Below, one piece after another: positions 30,858-39,510 of a stretch of 64,000 bases of DNA. How positions within the stretch are numbered: the first letter of the stretch is position 1; every line of letters begins with the position of its first letter. Location: NCBI RefSeq assembly GCF_000400715.1, contig NZ_KE007347.1, positions 1,772,582-1,836,581 of the forward strand. The letters are read 5' to 3'. Origin of the DNA: Acinetobacter genomosp. 15BJ (lineage in GTDB: Bacteria; Pseudomonadota; Gammaproteobacteria; Pseudomonadales; Moraxellaceae). The notes below the pieces were generated by a model, which searched no databases, had not been told where the DNA came from, and saw only the letters and a program-made list of their open reading frames with translations. The translations under genes and the position numbers were made by a program.

Positions 30858-31157
30858 ATGAGCAAGAAACAGAAGACTTACACCGCAGAATTTAAAGTTG
30901 AAGCAATAAAATTGATTGAAGCCAATCAAGGCAATGTATCGGAAACAGCCAGACAACTTGGCATTTCAATGCAAACTCTTTCAAATTGGAATAATAAAGC
31001 AAAGACTGGCACCTTAGCAGGCACTAAACAATATTCACCTGATCTAAATGCCTTACTCGAAGAAAATAAAAAGCTCAAACAACAGCTCAAAACAGCTGAA
31101 ATGGAACGTGAATTTCTAAAAAAGGCAGCAGCGTACTTTGCGAAAGAAAGTCAGTAA
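30858..31157 (+). CDS. IS3-family transposase OrfA (HTH subunit)
   Basis: 99 residues. The helix-turn-helix of the transposase_8 type reads YTAEFKVEAIKLIEANQGNV...ARQLGISMQTLSNW. A leucine-zipper-like C-terminal helix (LLEENKKLKQQLKTAEMEREFL) follows. AGGAG precedes the ATG. The heptamer AAAAAAG at 31118-31124 is in the A AAA AAG phase of the orfA frame, the usual -1 slippage signal. The -1 frame from there is open into orfB, so an OrfAB fusion transposase is expected. Confidence 0.92.
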   Translation: MSKKQKTYTAEFKVEAIKLIEANQGNVSETARQLGISMQTLSNWNNKAKTGTLAGTKQYSPDLNALLEENKKLKQQLKTAEMEREFLKKAAAYFAKESQ

Positions 31158-31168
31158 GGTACGCCTAT

Positions 31169-32023
31169 ATGAAACAGCAAAGACATTTATTCCCGATTAG
31201 CTTTATGGCTAGATTACTTCACGTTTCAGTGTCACGATTTTATGATTGGCTAAAACGAGGCATGAATAAAAGATTGGTTCAGCGAAATCAACAGACAATT
31301 TTGGTCAAAATAGCTCATGAGGAAACTAAACAAAGCTATGGCTATATTCGATTAACTAAGCATTTACAAGCGCAAGGTATCAAAATCAGTACGTATGCTG
31401 TACGTCAAATAAAAAAGCTCAACCAGCTGTATTGTAAGCGTCATAAGCGTTTCAAAAGAACTACGAAGAGTGATCATAATCGAGCGATCTACGCAAATTT
31501 ACTAGAGCAACAGTTTTCAATGACTAAGCCCAATCTTGCATGGTCAAGCGATATTACATACATTTGGACTGCTGAAGGTTGGTTATACTTGGCAGCAGTA
31601 AAAGACCTGTACACGAAACAAGTGGTTGGCTATAGCTTAAATGAGCGTATGACCGCACAACTTGTTTGCAATGCACTGACTATGGCGATTCGTAATCAAA
31701 AACCAACGAAAGGCTTAATTGTTCATTCGGACAGAGGCAGCCAATATTGCAGCCATGAATATCGAAAGATACTGGAAAAATGTGATTTTCAAGGTTCAAT
31801 GAGCAAACGTGGGGACTGTTACGATAATGCACCGATTGAAAGTTTCTGGGGCATACTCAAGAATGAATTAGTGCATCATTGCAACTATAAAACCAGAGAT
31901 GAAGCTAAAGCAGATATTACAAAATACATTGTGTTATTTTATAATCAGCGAAGAATTCAAAAGAGTTTGGATTTTAAAACGCCAAATCAAATAGCAGAGA
32001 ACTTTTATCGGTTAGCTGCCTAG
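31169..32023 (+). CDS. IS3-family transposase OrfB (DDE catalytic part)
   Basis: 284 residues. The rve integrase core shows the DDE set: Asp in WSSDITYIWT, Asp in VHSDRGSQYCS, and Glu in APIESFWGILKNEL. The N-terminal HTH_21-like region is KSYGYIRL-type (ETKQSYGYIRLTKHL). It is in the -1 frame relative to orfA and reachable by frameshift at 31118-31124. Frame is intact, so the element may be active. Confidence 0.92.
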   Translation: MKQQRHLFPISFMARLLHVSVSRFYDWLKRGMNKRLVQRNQQTILVKIAHEETKQSYGYIRLTKHLQAQGIKISTYAVRQIKKLNQLYCKRHKRFKRTTKSDHNRAIYANLLEQQFSMTKPNLAWSSDITYIWTAEGWLYLAAVKDLYTKQVVGYSLNERMTAQLVCNALTMAIRNQKPTKGLIVHSDRGSQYCSHEYRKILEKCDFQGSMSKRGDCYDNAPIESFWGILKNELVHHCNYKTRDEAKADITKYIVLFYNQRRIQKSLDFKTPNQIAENFYRLAA

Positions 32024-32060
32024 CATATCCCAAGTGAAAGTCTCCTGCTAATTCAGCACA

Positions 32061-32360
32061 TATCACAGCTTAGATCTCAACTATAAGATTCCAGAATTTA
32101 ATGTAAAGGATATCAATGATTTCAATGTGTATCTTCATTACAGCCGATACGATAAAACAAAAAAAGTATTTTTAGATTCAGAGCAACTCGTACTAGGTTC
32201 CGCATTTACCTACAAGAAGAATGTTTATATTGCTGCGGAATGGTTATTTGGAAAAAATAATCCGTATATCGGTGGTAGTAGTTATGGACAGAGTCTTGCT
32301 GCAGGAGGAAGCAATCAATGGGAAAATCAAGTCAACGTTAATATTGGTTATTATTTTTAA
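32061..32360 (+). pseudogene. C-terminal fragment of an outer-membrane barrel protein, Tsx-like
   Basis: The frame is open from the IS right end at 32061 to a stop at 32360 (about 99 residues). It shows alternating amphipathic strands (FNVYLHYSRYD, SAFTYKKNVYIAAEWLFGKNN) and ends VNVNIGYYF, an aromatic barrel terminus. It resembles nucleoside-channel (Tsx/OmpK) type proteins, but only the last strands remain. The signal peptide and first half are absent from the window. Confidence 0.6.
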
Positions 32361-32410
32361 GCTCTAGCTAGTTGAAATAAATAATATTTTAAATACTTAA
32401 ATTTCGGCAT

Positions 32411-32444
32411 AAAAAAGCCCTGAAACTTTCATTTCAGGGCTTTT
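32411..32444. terminator. Bidirectional rho-independent terminator
   Basis: GCCCTGAAA and TTTCAGGGC arms around a short loop (32417-32440), with six A before and four T after. Confidence 0.85.
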
Positions 32445-32451
32445 CGAATTT

Positions 32452-32601
32452 TGGTGGAGATGGCGTCAGTTGAATTTAATCAATAACATTTTGTTTTATC
32501 TATATTTTATTTTTATAAAACTCAAATTTACCCAATCTTGACCCATTAGCTTTTTGTACATTTTTTGATGGGTTAAAAATTCTGAACCCAATAAAATTAG
32601 A
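32452..32601. repeat. Dispersed intergenic repeat, copy 1 (tmRNA/tRNA 3'-end-like edge)
   Basis: Begins TGGTGGAGATGGCGTCAG, followed by an AT-rich stretch, then AAATTTACCCAATCTTGACC and TTTTTGTACATTT. Two related copies are at 37975 and 51898. The first 14 bases are what the reverse complement of a tmRNA 3' end (…CGCCATCTCCACCA) would give, after which it diverges. Confidence 0.75.
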
Positions 32602-32655
32602 GGGAACACCCGTACCCTCTTTAATTCTAGCGCTTAGGATATAAAATTTAACACG

Positions 32656-32883
32656 CTACACAGCAACAGTCTTTTTATGATGTAGTCTTGCCTCAGCAAC
32701 ATCTAAATCCAGTACTTCAACAGATGGCAGTATAGAATCTTGTTCAACTTGCTTATTGATACTCAAGTCTTGATTGGCCTTTTCTGATTTAGCTTTAACC
32801 TTTTGCTCACGTAATCCTTTAGCTGGCTGGTGCCCATTGCAAAATTGGTAAAGCTCGAGCAACAGCAAGTAAAATACGGTCAT
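32656..32883 (-). CDS. Hypothetical protein, possibly a decayed gene end
   Basis: 75 residues from ATG 32883: a short hydrophobic start (VFYLLLLELY), then a Lys/Glu-rich tail. The adjacent frame upstream reads sensibly (LNDRILLAVARALPILQW), suggesting that a longer gene lost its frame near 32830. I do not recognise the family and coding status is doubtful. Confidence 0.3.
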   Translation of the reverse strand: MTVFYLLLLELYQFCNGHQPAKGLREQKVKAKSEKANQDLSINKQVEQDSILPSVEVLDLDVAEARLHHKKTVAV

Positions 32884-33156
32884 TCAATGCTTCACTTTTG
32901 ACTGTATATTCAGGAGTAAAGTCTCGATCTATTGCATAAAAACCTATAACTATCAATAAATTTCAATACTTTAATGAAAGCAGTAATCAAGTTATTGTTT
33001 ATATTTCATCATTTTTTTAAATCAGTGTTGTTTTCACAATACCTAATAAAGAAATGACTTGGCTTAATCATTTTTTAAAATTAGAAATCTATTCTTTGTA
33101 TATATGTCTTGATTTTTTATGTGTAACATATTAAACAAATAAGTTGAGTATATTAC
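32884..33156. other. AT-rich intergenic upstream of chrB
   Basis: Very AT-rich. It may contain remains of the frame ending at 32656 and the chrB promoter. No defined operator was seen. Confidence 0.35.
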
Positions 33157-34077
33157 ATGAAAATATCCTTACTCATATCCTCGCTACCTACACAGAATAC
33201 AACCACTCGTATGAGAGTCTGGCGATCTCTCAAAGCAAGCGGCGCAGCAATTCTAAGAGATGGCGTCTATTTGCTCCCTATTTCCCATAGTGAAAAGTTT
33301 GATCCTATTGCACATGATGTTATCTCAGAACAAGGGGCTGCTTATATCTTTCATGCAGAGCAACCCTTAAATCTTGAGCTTGCTCCTTTTTTCAGTCGGA
33401 AAGAAGAATACGACATCCTCTATAAACAACTGTCTGAATTAAGAGATCGGCAGACCAAAGATGAAAAGAAAGAGCTACTCAAGCAAATCCGGAAATTAAG
33501 AAAAAGTATCGATGCACTGGTAGAAATTGACTATTACCCCGATGAGACTCAAGCACAGGTTTTAAATGAGCTTTCCTCTTTAGAACTTTCAATTGCACGT
33601 CTCGGTGAAGTGAATGAACCTCAAGCAATACAAGCTCATATTCAACCTCTGGATAAAGGTAATTATCAAAACAGAATTTGGGCAACACGTAAAAGACCCT
33701 GGATTGATCGTCTAGCTTCTGCATGGCTAATCAAGACTTTTATAGATACTTCACCCACATTCATTTGGTTAGAAACGCCAAGTGACTGCCCCAAAGATGC
33801 ATTTGGATTCGATTTTGATGGTGCAACTTTCAGTCATATCAATCACTGGGTGACCTTCGAAGTTCTTTTACATAGTTTTGATCTAGAAACACCCGCATTA
33901 AAAAAAATCGCTGAAATTGTTCATTACCTTGATGTAGGTGGGATTGAGCCTCCAGAAGCAATCGGTATTGAAAAAGTTATTCAAGGAATTCGAAGTCAGA
34001 TAAGTGACGATGACCAATTATTTGCATTATCGAATCACATTTTCGATGGCTTATATGCCAACCTATCAAGAGAATAA
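33157..34077 (+). CDS. chrB: ChrB chromate-resistance regulatory protein
   Basis: 306 residues. The N-terminal ChrB domain reads LLISSLPTQNTTTRMRVWRSLKASGAAILRDGVYLLP. A helical Lys-rich middle is followed by the C-terminal ChrB domain: RIWATRKRPWIDRLASAWLIKTFID, then DFDGATFSH and HYLDVGG with His/Asp residues. ChrB senses chromate and regulates chrA expression in characterised operons. It lies 2 bp before chrA. Confidence 0.9.
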   Translation: MKISLLISSLPTQNTTTRMRVWRSLKASGAAILRDGVYLLPISHSEKFDPIAHDVISEQGAAYIFHAEQPLNLELAPFFSRKEEYDILYKQLSELRDRQTKDEKKELLKQIRKLRKSIDALVEIDYYPDETQAQVLNELSSLELSIARLGEVNEPQAIQAHIQPLDKGNYQNRIWATRKRPWIDRLASAWLIKTFIDTSPTFIWLETPSDCPKDAFGFDFDGATFSHINHWVTFEVLLHSFDLETPALKKIAEIVHYLDVGGIEPPEAIGIEKVIQGIRSQISDDDQLFALSNHIFDGLYANLSRE

Positions 34078-34079
34078 TC

Positions 34080-35432
34080 ATGGAACAAGAACTTGTTATA
34101 CAACCAGAACAAGAGATACAGTCAGTTTCATTTTGGCAAGCATTTCTATTCTGGCTTAAATTGGGGTTTATTAGTTTTGGTGGACCAGCAGGACAAATTG
34201 CTGTCATGCACCAAGAACTCGTTGAACAAAAACGTTGGATCTCTGAAAAACGTTTTTTACATGCTCTCAACTACTGCATGTTATTACCCGGACCTGAAGC
34301 TCAACAATTAGCAACCTATATCGGTTGGTTAATGCACAGGACTATAGGTGGTATTGTTGCAGGTGTCTTATTCGTTTTACCCTCGTTATTTATCCTAATC
34401 ACGCTCTCATGGGTCTATGTAAAGTTTGGTGATGTGCCTATCATTGCTGGGCTCTTTTATGGAATTAAACCTGCTGTTGTTGCTATTGTCTTTCATGCAA
34501 CTTACCGAATTGGCAGCCGATCATTAAAGAATAAATTTTTATGGGCGATCGCTGCACTTGCATTCGTTGCTATCTTTATCTTTAACCTTCCGTTTCCCTT
34601 AATTGTTCTAAGCGCTGCAATCATTGGATACTTGGCAAGTAAAAAATATCCAAGCTTTTTTACTGGTGGAAGTTCACATCAGCAAGGTAAAAAAGATTAT
34701 GGCCCAGCATTAATTGATGATGATACTCCAACCCCAGAACATGCCATATTTAGTTGGAAGCACTTTGGAAAAATTTTATTTATCGGTGCAATTTTATGGT
34801 TTACACCCATTATAGGTTTGACTCTTACCTTGGGATGGGATCATGCCTATACACAAATGGCTTGGTTCTTCACGAAGGCTGCACTGTTAACATTTGGTGG
34901 GGCTTATGCAGTATTACCTTACGTGTATCAAGGTGCTGTAAATTTTTATGGTTGGTTGAGTCCAACACAAATGATCGATGGTTTAGCACTAGGTGAAAGT
35001 ACCCCTGGCCCACTGATTATGGTGGTTGCGTTTGTAGGATTTCTAGGTGGCTTTAATCATGCATTATTAGGAAGTGATCATGTATTTTTAGCAGGCGCCT
35101 TAGGTGCTGTCATTGTTACTTGGTTTACGTTTCTATTTTCTTTCATTTTCATTCTAGCTGGTGCCCCAGTGATTGAATCAACTCATAATGAGTTGAAATT
35201 TACTGCACCATTAACAGCAATCACTGCTGCTGTAGTGGGGGTAATTTTAAATCTTGCACTTTTCTTCAGCTATCATGTTTTATGGCCGAATGGATTCAAT
35301 CATCCTTTCAACTTTGAAGCTGCATTCATTGCAATTGGAGCATTTGTTGCCTTATTCCATTTTGAAGTCAAAGTCATGTATGTGATTTTTGCTTCTGCAT
35401 TCTGTGGCTTGATTTTATATATAGGTGCATAA
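34080..35432 (+). CDS. chrA: ChrA chromate efflux transporter
   Basis: 450 residues, the long-chain two-domain CHR type. The N-half motif is FISFGGPAGQIAVMHQELV...CMLLPGPEAQQLATY. The C-half motif is LTFGGAYAVLPYVYQ...GLALGESTPGPLIMVVAFVG. About ten hydrophobic segments are present. It exports chromate across the inner membrane. Coupled to chrB by a 2-bp gap. Confidence 0.93.
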   Translation: MEQELVIQPEQEIQSVSFWQAFLFWLKLGFISFGGPAGQIAVMHQELVEQKRWISEKRFLHALNYCMLLPGPEAQQLATYIGWLMHRTIGGIVAGVLFVLPSLFILITLSWVYVKFGDVPIIAGLFYGIKPAVVAIVFHATYRIGSRSLKNKFLWAIAALAFVAIFIFNLPFPLIVLSAAIIGYLASKKYPSFFTGGSSHQQGKKDYGPALIDDDTPTPEHAIFSWKHFGKILFIGAILWFTPIIGLTLTLGWDHAYTQMAWFFTKAALLTFGGAYAVLPYVYQGAVNFYGWLSPTQMIDGLALGESTPGPLIMVVAFVGFLGGFNHALLGSDHVFLAGALGAVIVTWFTFLFSFIFILAGAPVIESTHNELKFTAPLTAITAAVVGVILNLALFFSYHVLWPNGFNHPFNFEAAFIAIGAFVALFHFEVKVMYVIFASAFCGLILYIGA

Positions 35433-35455
35433 GCTCAGTGTTTTAGCGTTCAAAA

Positions 35456-35480
35456 GAAAAGGAAGCTAAGGTTCCTTTTC
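35456..35480. terminator. Terminator between chrA and the leftward small gene
   Basis: GAAAAGGAA and TTCCTTTTC arms around a 7-nt loop. The T-rich arm can serve as a terminator in either direction. Confidence 0.7.
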
Positions 35481-35488
35481 TTGTACCA

Positions 35489-35614
35489 TTAGTGGCAGTG
35501 ACGATCCCCTGTCTTGCTATTCGTATGGCAGCCTGAAGAATCAGTACCACCTGAATGAGCAAAAGCATTTGTTAACGAAAGCCCCATTAAACATACTAAA
35601 ATTAGTTTCTTCAT
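35489..35614 (-). CDS. Short secreted YHYH-type protein
   Basis: 41 residues. A clear signal peptide (MKKLILVCLMGL…AFA, 19 residues) is followed by the small mature part HSGGTDSSGCHTNSKTGDRHCH. This matches the compact His/Cys-containing YHYH-domain proteins found across Acinetobacter; their role is unknown, though metal binding is plausible. It starts 1 bp after the stop of the TetR gene and is probably co-transcribed. Confidence 0.75.
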   Translation of the reverse strand: MKKLILVCLMGLSLTNAFAHSGGTDSSGCHTNSKTGDRHCH

Positions 35615-35615
35615 A

Positions 35616-36185
35616 TTATTCAGCTATAAGTTTTATTAAATCTTCTTTACAGTCTAACAATATTTCATCTGACAAACTCGAATTATCAGGGCATGCCCGA
35701 GACAATACGACTGCCCCAACCGACGTAGATAAGATATAAATCGCTTTTTTCCGGAGATCAGCATTTTCATACGTAGAATGTTTAGCAAGTTCAGCCATAA
35801 TAAATTGCAGTAAATGTTCGATACCACTTTCAAACTCTTGTTTAACTTGCTTAGGTTGCCTTGCCGCATCACAGGATAAAGCGGCCAAAGTACAGCCCTG
35901 ATCAGCATGATCTCGATGCTGCTTAGAAACATATAGTTGAATAAATTGTTTCAAGCTTAGCCCATCAATTTGTTTTAAAACTTGTTCAACACCATTTTTT
36001 ACACTAATTTGAATTAGGTCTAGTTTAGAACTGAAATGCTTATAAAAACCGCCATGTGTGAAACCTGCACTGGACATCAATTCAGCAATTCCAATGCCAT
36101 CATAACCTTTGCTTTTAAATAGCTCAGTCGCCTTAGTCACAATCTTCTCACGATTTTCTTTAACCTGAGTCTTGGTCACTTTCAT
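35616..36185 (-). CDS. TetR-family regulator
   Basis: 189 residues. The TetR HTH reads IVTKATELFKSKGYDGIGIAELMSSAGFTHGGFYKHFSSKLDL. The C-terminal part contains GCTLAALSCDAARQP, typical of the NemR/YxaF-like group that regulates oxidoreductases and detoxification. ATG 36185 is used; a TTG two codons upstream is less likely. It is divergent from the SDR gene with a perfect palindrome between them. Confidence 0.88.
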   Translation of the reverse strand: MKVTKTQVKENREKIVTKATELFKSKGYDGIGIAELMSSAGFTHGGFYKHFSSKLDLIQISVKNGVEQVLKQIDGLSLKQFIQLYVSKQHRDHADQGCTLAALSCDAARQPKQVKQEFESGIEHLLQFIMAELAKHSTYENADLRKKAIYILSTSVGAVVLSRACPDNSSLSDEILLDCKEDLIKLIAE

Positions 36186-36256
36186 TGGCAATGCTCAACA
36201 TGGATAGCAATAATTCGATTATACATTGATTATGATTGACATCAAAGAAATACAAG

Positions 36257-36280
36257 TTTAGATTATGATCATAATCTAAA
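36257..36280. promoter_or_regulatory. Perfect 24-bp palindrome, TetR operator
   Basis: Arms TTTAGATTATGA and TCATAATCTAAA with no central gap. It lies in the divergent gap, 72 bp from the TetR start and 12 bp from the SDR start, so it should control the SDR-nitroreductase pair directly. Confidence 0.85.
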
Positions 36281-36291
36281 GAGAAGCAATT

Positions 36292-37077
36292 ATGAATAAA
36301 CATTCTAAAGCACTGGTAACAGGCGCATCTTCAGGTATTGGTGCAGTCTATGCAGATCGTCTGGCAAAACGCGGGTATGATTTAATTCTAGTAGCAAGAG
36401 ATCAAAGCCGATTGAAACAAATTGCGCAAAAAATCCAACAACAATATGGCGTCCAAGTTGAAGTGATGGCCGTCGATTTATCTAAAAATGAAGATGTAAT
36501 ATCAATTGAAAACCGACTCAAATCCGATCCTCAAATTAATCTACTGGTCAATAACGCAGGAATTAGCGTTAGTGGTCAGTTTTTAGAACAGGATTTAGAA
36601 CAAATTGAGAAACTGATTTCTTTAAATATCTCAGCGTTAGTCCGCTTATCTCACGCAATTCTACAAAGATTAATCCCTCAAAACACGGGTGCTATTATCA
36701 ATCTTGGATCAGTGGTTGGCCTTGCCCCAGAGTTTGGTCTGACTGTGTACGGTGCAAGTAAATCATTTGTCGAATTTTTTAGTCAAAGCCTGAGCTTAGA
36801 ACTCAAAGAAACCAATGTTTATATTCAGGCTGTGCTCCCCTCTGCGACAAAAACCGCAATATGGGAACGTTCAGGTGCCGATATCAGTCAAATGCCTCCA
36901 ATGATGGATGTGGATCAACTTGTGGATGCAGCTTTGATTGGCTTTGATAAACGAGAAACGATAACAATACCAGTTTTAAAAGATCAAAATTTGTGGAAAA
37001 CTTATCAAAATTCACGTTTAAAACTTTTACCTAATTTTTCCTCAAGCGAAGTCGCACTTCGCTATCAATCCCAATAA
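36292..37077 (+). CDS. Short-chain dehydrogenase
   Basis: 261 residues. The cofactor motif is TGASSGIGAVYADRLA near residue 11, LVNNAGIS near 86, and the catalytic Ser/Tyr/Lys lie in LGSVVGLAPEFGLTVYGASK. It resembles DltE/YqjQ-like SDRs. It is probably repressed by the divergent TetR through the palindrome just upstream and co-expressed with the nitroreductase 30 bp downstream. Confidence 0.88.
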   Translation: MNKHSKALVTGASSGIGAVYADRLAKRGYDLILVARDQSRLKQIAQKIQQQYGVQVEVMAVDLSKNEDVISIENRLKSDPQINLLVNNAGISVSGQFLEQDLEQIEKLISLNISALVRLSHAILQRLIPQNTGAIINLGSVVGLAPEFGLTVYGASKSFVEFFSQSLSLELKETNVYIQAVLPSATKTAIWERSGADISQMPPMMDVDQLVDAALIGFDKRETITIPVLKDQNLWKTYQNSRLKLLPNFSSSEVALRYQSQ

Positions 37078-37107
37078 TTTTTCCAAAAAAATTCAAGGAT
37101 ATAATTT

Positions 37108-37713
37108 ATGAATGTAATCGATGCAATTCAACAACGCCGTGCCATTAAACGCTTTGACCCAGATTTCAAAATCTCGGATGCAGATAAAAAGAAATTATTA
37201 AGCAGTGTCATGGAAAATGCACCGAGTGCCTTTAACCTTCAGCACTGGCGACCCGTGTTGGTTGAGAATGTTGAATTAAGAAAGCAGATAAGAGCAATTG
37301 CCTGGGATCAGCCACAAGTTACAGAATCATCATTATTGATTGTTTTATGTGCAAAAGTCAGTACGTGGGAAGTTGATGCGAAGCATGTATGGGATGGGGC
37401 TTCTCCAGAAGTTCAAAATATTATGGTTGGCGCAATTGACCAATATTACCGTGACCGCCCGCAAACCCAACGTGACGAAGTTATGCGTAGTGCGGGTATC
37501 TTTGCTCAAACGTTGATGTTACTTGCTCAAGAACATGGTTTAGACAGTTGCCCTATGGATGGTTTTGACTTTGATGCGATGGCAAAGCTAATTAACTTAC
37601 CTGAAGATCATGTAGTGTGTTTAATGATTGCTGTTGGTAAATCAGCATCGCAACCTTACCCGAGAGTTGGGAAATTGCCTTATGATAACCTTATTACGAT
37701 TGATTCATTCTAG
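37108..37713 (+). CDS. Nitroreductase-family FMN oxidoreductase
   Basis: 201 residues. The nitroreductase start is typical (IQQRRAIKRFDPDFKISD, then APSAFNLQHWRPVLV for FMN phosphate binding), and a later segment DSCPMDGFDFDAMAKLINLP follows. It reduces quinones, nitro compounds or enones with NAD(P)H. Together with the SDR and TetR it looks like an inducible electrophile-detoxification unit. Confidence 0.88.
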   Translation: MNVIDAIQQRRAIKRFDPDFKISDADKKKLLSSVMENAPSAFNLQHWRPVLVENVELRKQIRAIAWDQPQVTESSLLIVLCAKVSTWEVDAKHVWDGASPEVQNIMVGAIDQYYRDRPQTQRDEVMRSAGIFAQTLMLLAQEHGLDSCPMDGFDFDAMAKLINLPEDHVVCLMIAVGKSASQPYPRVGKLPYDNLITIDSF

Positions 37714-37774
37714 TCTGTTTTAATGATCTTTAGATTATCATTCTGTCTTCAGATTGATCAGATGGTGTTATCAA

Positions 37775-37804
37775 TAAACTCAAATTCTAAAGGATTTGAG
37801 TTTA
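37775..37804 (+). terminator. Terminator after the nitroreductase gene
   Basis: TAAACTCAAAT and ATTTGAGTTTA arms around an 8-nt loop, 60 bp after the stop. Confidence 0.75.
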
Positions 37805-37974
37805 TATCTTAATCAAGATATGGATACTAAAAGTCAAAATTTCCAATTCTGCCCCTTAAAAAGCAAAAATTAGGTCAGATCATATCGGATAAACAAAAAA
37901 CAAAATCTAAATAATTGAAATTAAATTATTTTTATTAGCTATGAACGTATGTGATTCAGTTTGATTTAAGTATT

Positions 37975-38068
37975 TGGTGGGATGGCGTCAGTTGAATTTA
38001 AAAAATAACATTCTGTTTTATCTATATTTTATTTTTATACAACTTAAATTTACCCAATGTTGGCCCTT
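37975..38068. repeat. Dispersed intergenic repeat, copy 2
   Basis: Starts TGGTGGGATGGCGTCAGTTG and continues with the same AT-rich block and AAATTTACCCAATGTTGG as copy 1. It is shorter: similarity fades near 38068, before the TTTTTGTACATTT block. Confidence 0.7.
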
Positions 38069-38124
38069 TTCCTTTCAGACTATCCGTAGGATGGCTCACG
38101 TCGAGGTAACTCTATTTTCGGTTC

Positions 38125-38405
38125 ACACATGCAAAACTCATCAACAATATCCATGTCCTTTTTAGCTCCTGCCTCAAAACAGGCATTGATAGTTCAGCCA
38201 TGCCACATGATCTAAAACTTCCTGATAAAACCTTGCTAGCTTGCTTTGCTCGTCAATATGCTTTGGGGATCATGAAGGTTTAACCTATTACGTAAGGTTA
38301 TGTCAACGTAATAGATTAGGGTACGATAGCTTTGTGTTGTGCTCTTACCCCTTAAAGTCAGTTGTAATGGCAGACATAAAAGTAAGTCACACGATGCTAC
38401 ATGGT
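38125..38405 (-). pseudogene. Decayed remnant A of a repeated unknown gene
   Basis: The stretch CATGATCTAAAACTTCCTGA and the following text align with remnants at 39511-39876 and 44679-44926, including the downstream …TAATGGCAGACA… end. The frame is broken by indels and stops. The ancestral protein reads roughly LSKVHQSYPSLIYYVDLTL…KQIDEQSKKAGFYQEAL in the best copy; family not recognised. Confidence 0.55.
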
Positions 38406-38454
38406 AATATCGCAACCTTGCCCAAAGTGCGGATGTTGTTCTAAAAATAGATGA

Positions 38455-38865
38455 TTAATCATCTTCAAAAAGTTGATGCATGGTCATAGCGACCAGTGAG
38501 CCAAACCCAGCCAATAACAGTTTCGCGTACCACATGCCATACCATGCTTTTTCCTCAGAAATGATGATCTTTGAATCATTAGATGCAGCCCAGTCAAGTA
38601 AAGAGTAGCTAGAACTTTTTAATGAATAGAAATCAAGTAAAGGGTGAAAACAGAGGGTGACCACCGCCCCTGCAATTGCATAGAAAGTTATTCTGGAAAC
38701 AATTAATACCTCATTATTAAATTTTCCAATAAAATACAACAACGGGTTGATAGTGGCTGTAAACAACAATGTCCAACATCCCGTCTTATAGTCATAGCCA
38801 TATTTTAGACTAAAAAAATATTGAACCATGAGCAGTAAAAAGATGAAACTTGTAATTAACCTCAT
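38455..38865 (-). CDS. Hypothetical membrane protein
   Basis: 136 residues with about four hydrophobic segments: ITSFIFLLLMVQYFF, WTLLFTATINPLLYF, ITFYAIAGAVVTLCF and AKLLLAGFGSLVAM. It ends in acidic LFEDD. No family recognised. It stands between degraded sequences in the accessory region. Confidence 0.55.
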   Translation of the reverse strand: MRLITSFIFLLLMVQYFFSLKYGYDYKTGCWTLLFTATINPLLYFIGKFNNEVLIVSRITFYAIAGAVVTLCFHPLLDFYSLKSSSYSLLDWAASNDSKIIISEEKAWYGMWYAKLLLAGFGSLVAMTMHQLFEDD

Positions 38866-39089
38866 AACTTTCCCATGTTAATCAGATAATTATTCTTATG
38901 GCTTTTTTCAAAAACAAAAAAAGTAATCCTTTAGTAAATAATAACGAGCCAAAGAGTGTCTGACTCATTAAAGTTATCACATTGATACAGCTAGCCCAAG
39001 ATAATTAGCAATCACAAGAATACAGCTAAAGATAAACCTTTCCATCAATAAAACACCAAAAATCCCCATCACAGTTTTTAGCGACAAAC

Positions 39090-39278
39090 TTAAATGATAA
39101 GGTAAAATGGGTGTATTCCTAATGTCTGGTGCGGCTTACATTTTAGCCACATTAACAAGTCACTGATACTGACCCCAATTAAGCCTAAAATGGTAAAAAC
39201 ACCAATTGCGACATTGACCCAACCAAACATTCGCCTCTCATATATTGCCACGCGATAACCGATTATGTGATCAAGCAT
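39090..39278 (-). CDS. Small hypothetical membrane protein
   Basis: 62 residues with one strong transmembrane segment (WVNVAIGVFTILGLIGVSI). No ribosome site stands out, and it is surrounded by degraded sequence, so it may not be expressed. Confidence 0.3.
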   Translation of the reverse strand: MLDHIIGYRVAIYERRMFGWVNVAIGVFTILGLIGVSISDLLMWLKCKPHQTLGIHPFYLII

Positions 39279-39296
39279 TGATTTTGTTGAAATAAT

Positions 39297-39365
39297 AGGA
39301 GGTTCAAAGCCTGAAGCGACTATTGCAACCCTTTTTGGATATCCTGAACAGATATAGGATCATGA
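39297..39365 (-). pseudogene. Decayed remnant B (3' end only) of the repeated unknown gene
   Basis: A 60-70 bp block containing TTTTTGGATATCCTGAACA matches the 3' end of remnant C at 39511 onward and of D at 44679. Confidence 0.5.
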
Positions 39366-39510
39366 ACTTTCTCACGATACTTACCCTCTTCGGGATTTTT
39401 AAAAAGCTTGTATTCCCTACCCCCCAATTCTTCGTTTCTCAAAGCCAATTGTGTGGAAAAAATAAATCATAATGAAAACATAGATGGAGACCAATAGCCT
39501 CCACCTATGT

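Larger units (their letters stand above)
30797..32060 (+). mobile_element. IS3-family insertion sequence
   Basis: 1264 bp. The left end begins TGTGCTGA and the right end finishes TCAGCACA. The longer imperfect inverted repeats also share CAGGAG and ACTTGG blocks. Inside are orfA and orfB in the IS3 layout with a -1 frameshift signal. No clear 3-4 bp target duplication flanks it, and the genes on the two sides are unrelated. Confidence 0.9.

Noticed and set aside
32452..32475. A real tmRNA or tRNA gene at the dispersed repeat
   Set aside because: Only about 14 bases match a 3' end. The T-arm and the rest of the molecule are absent in all three copies.
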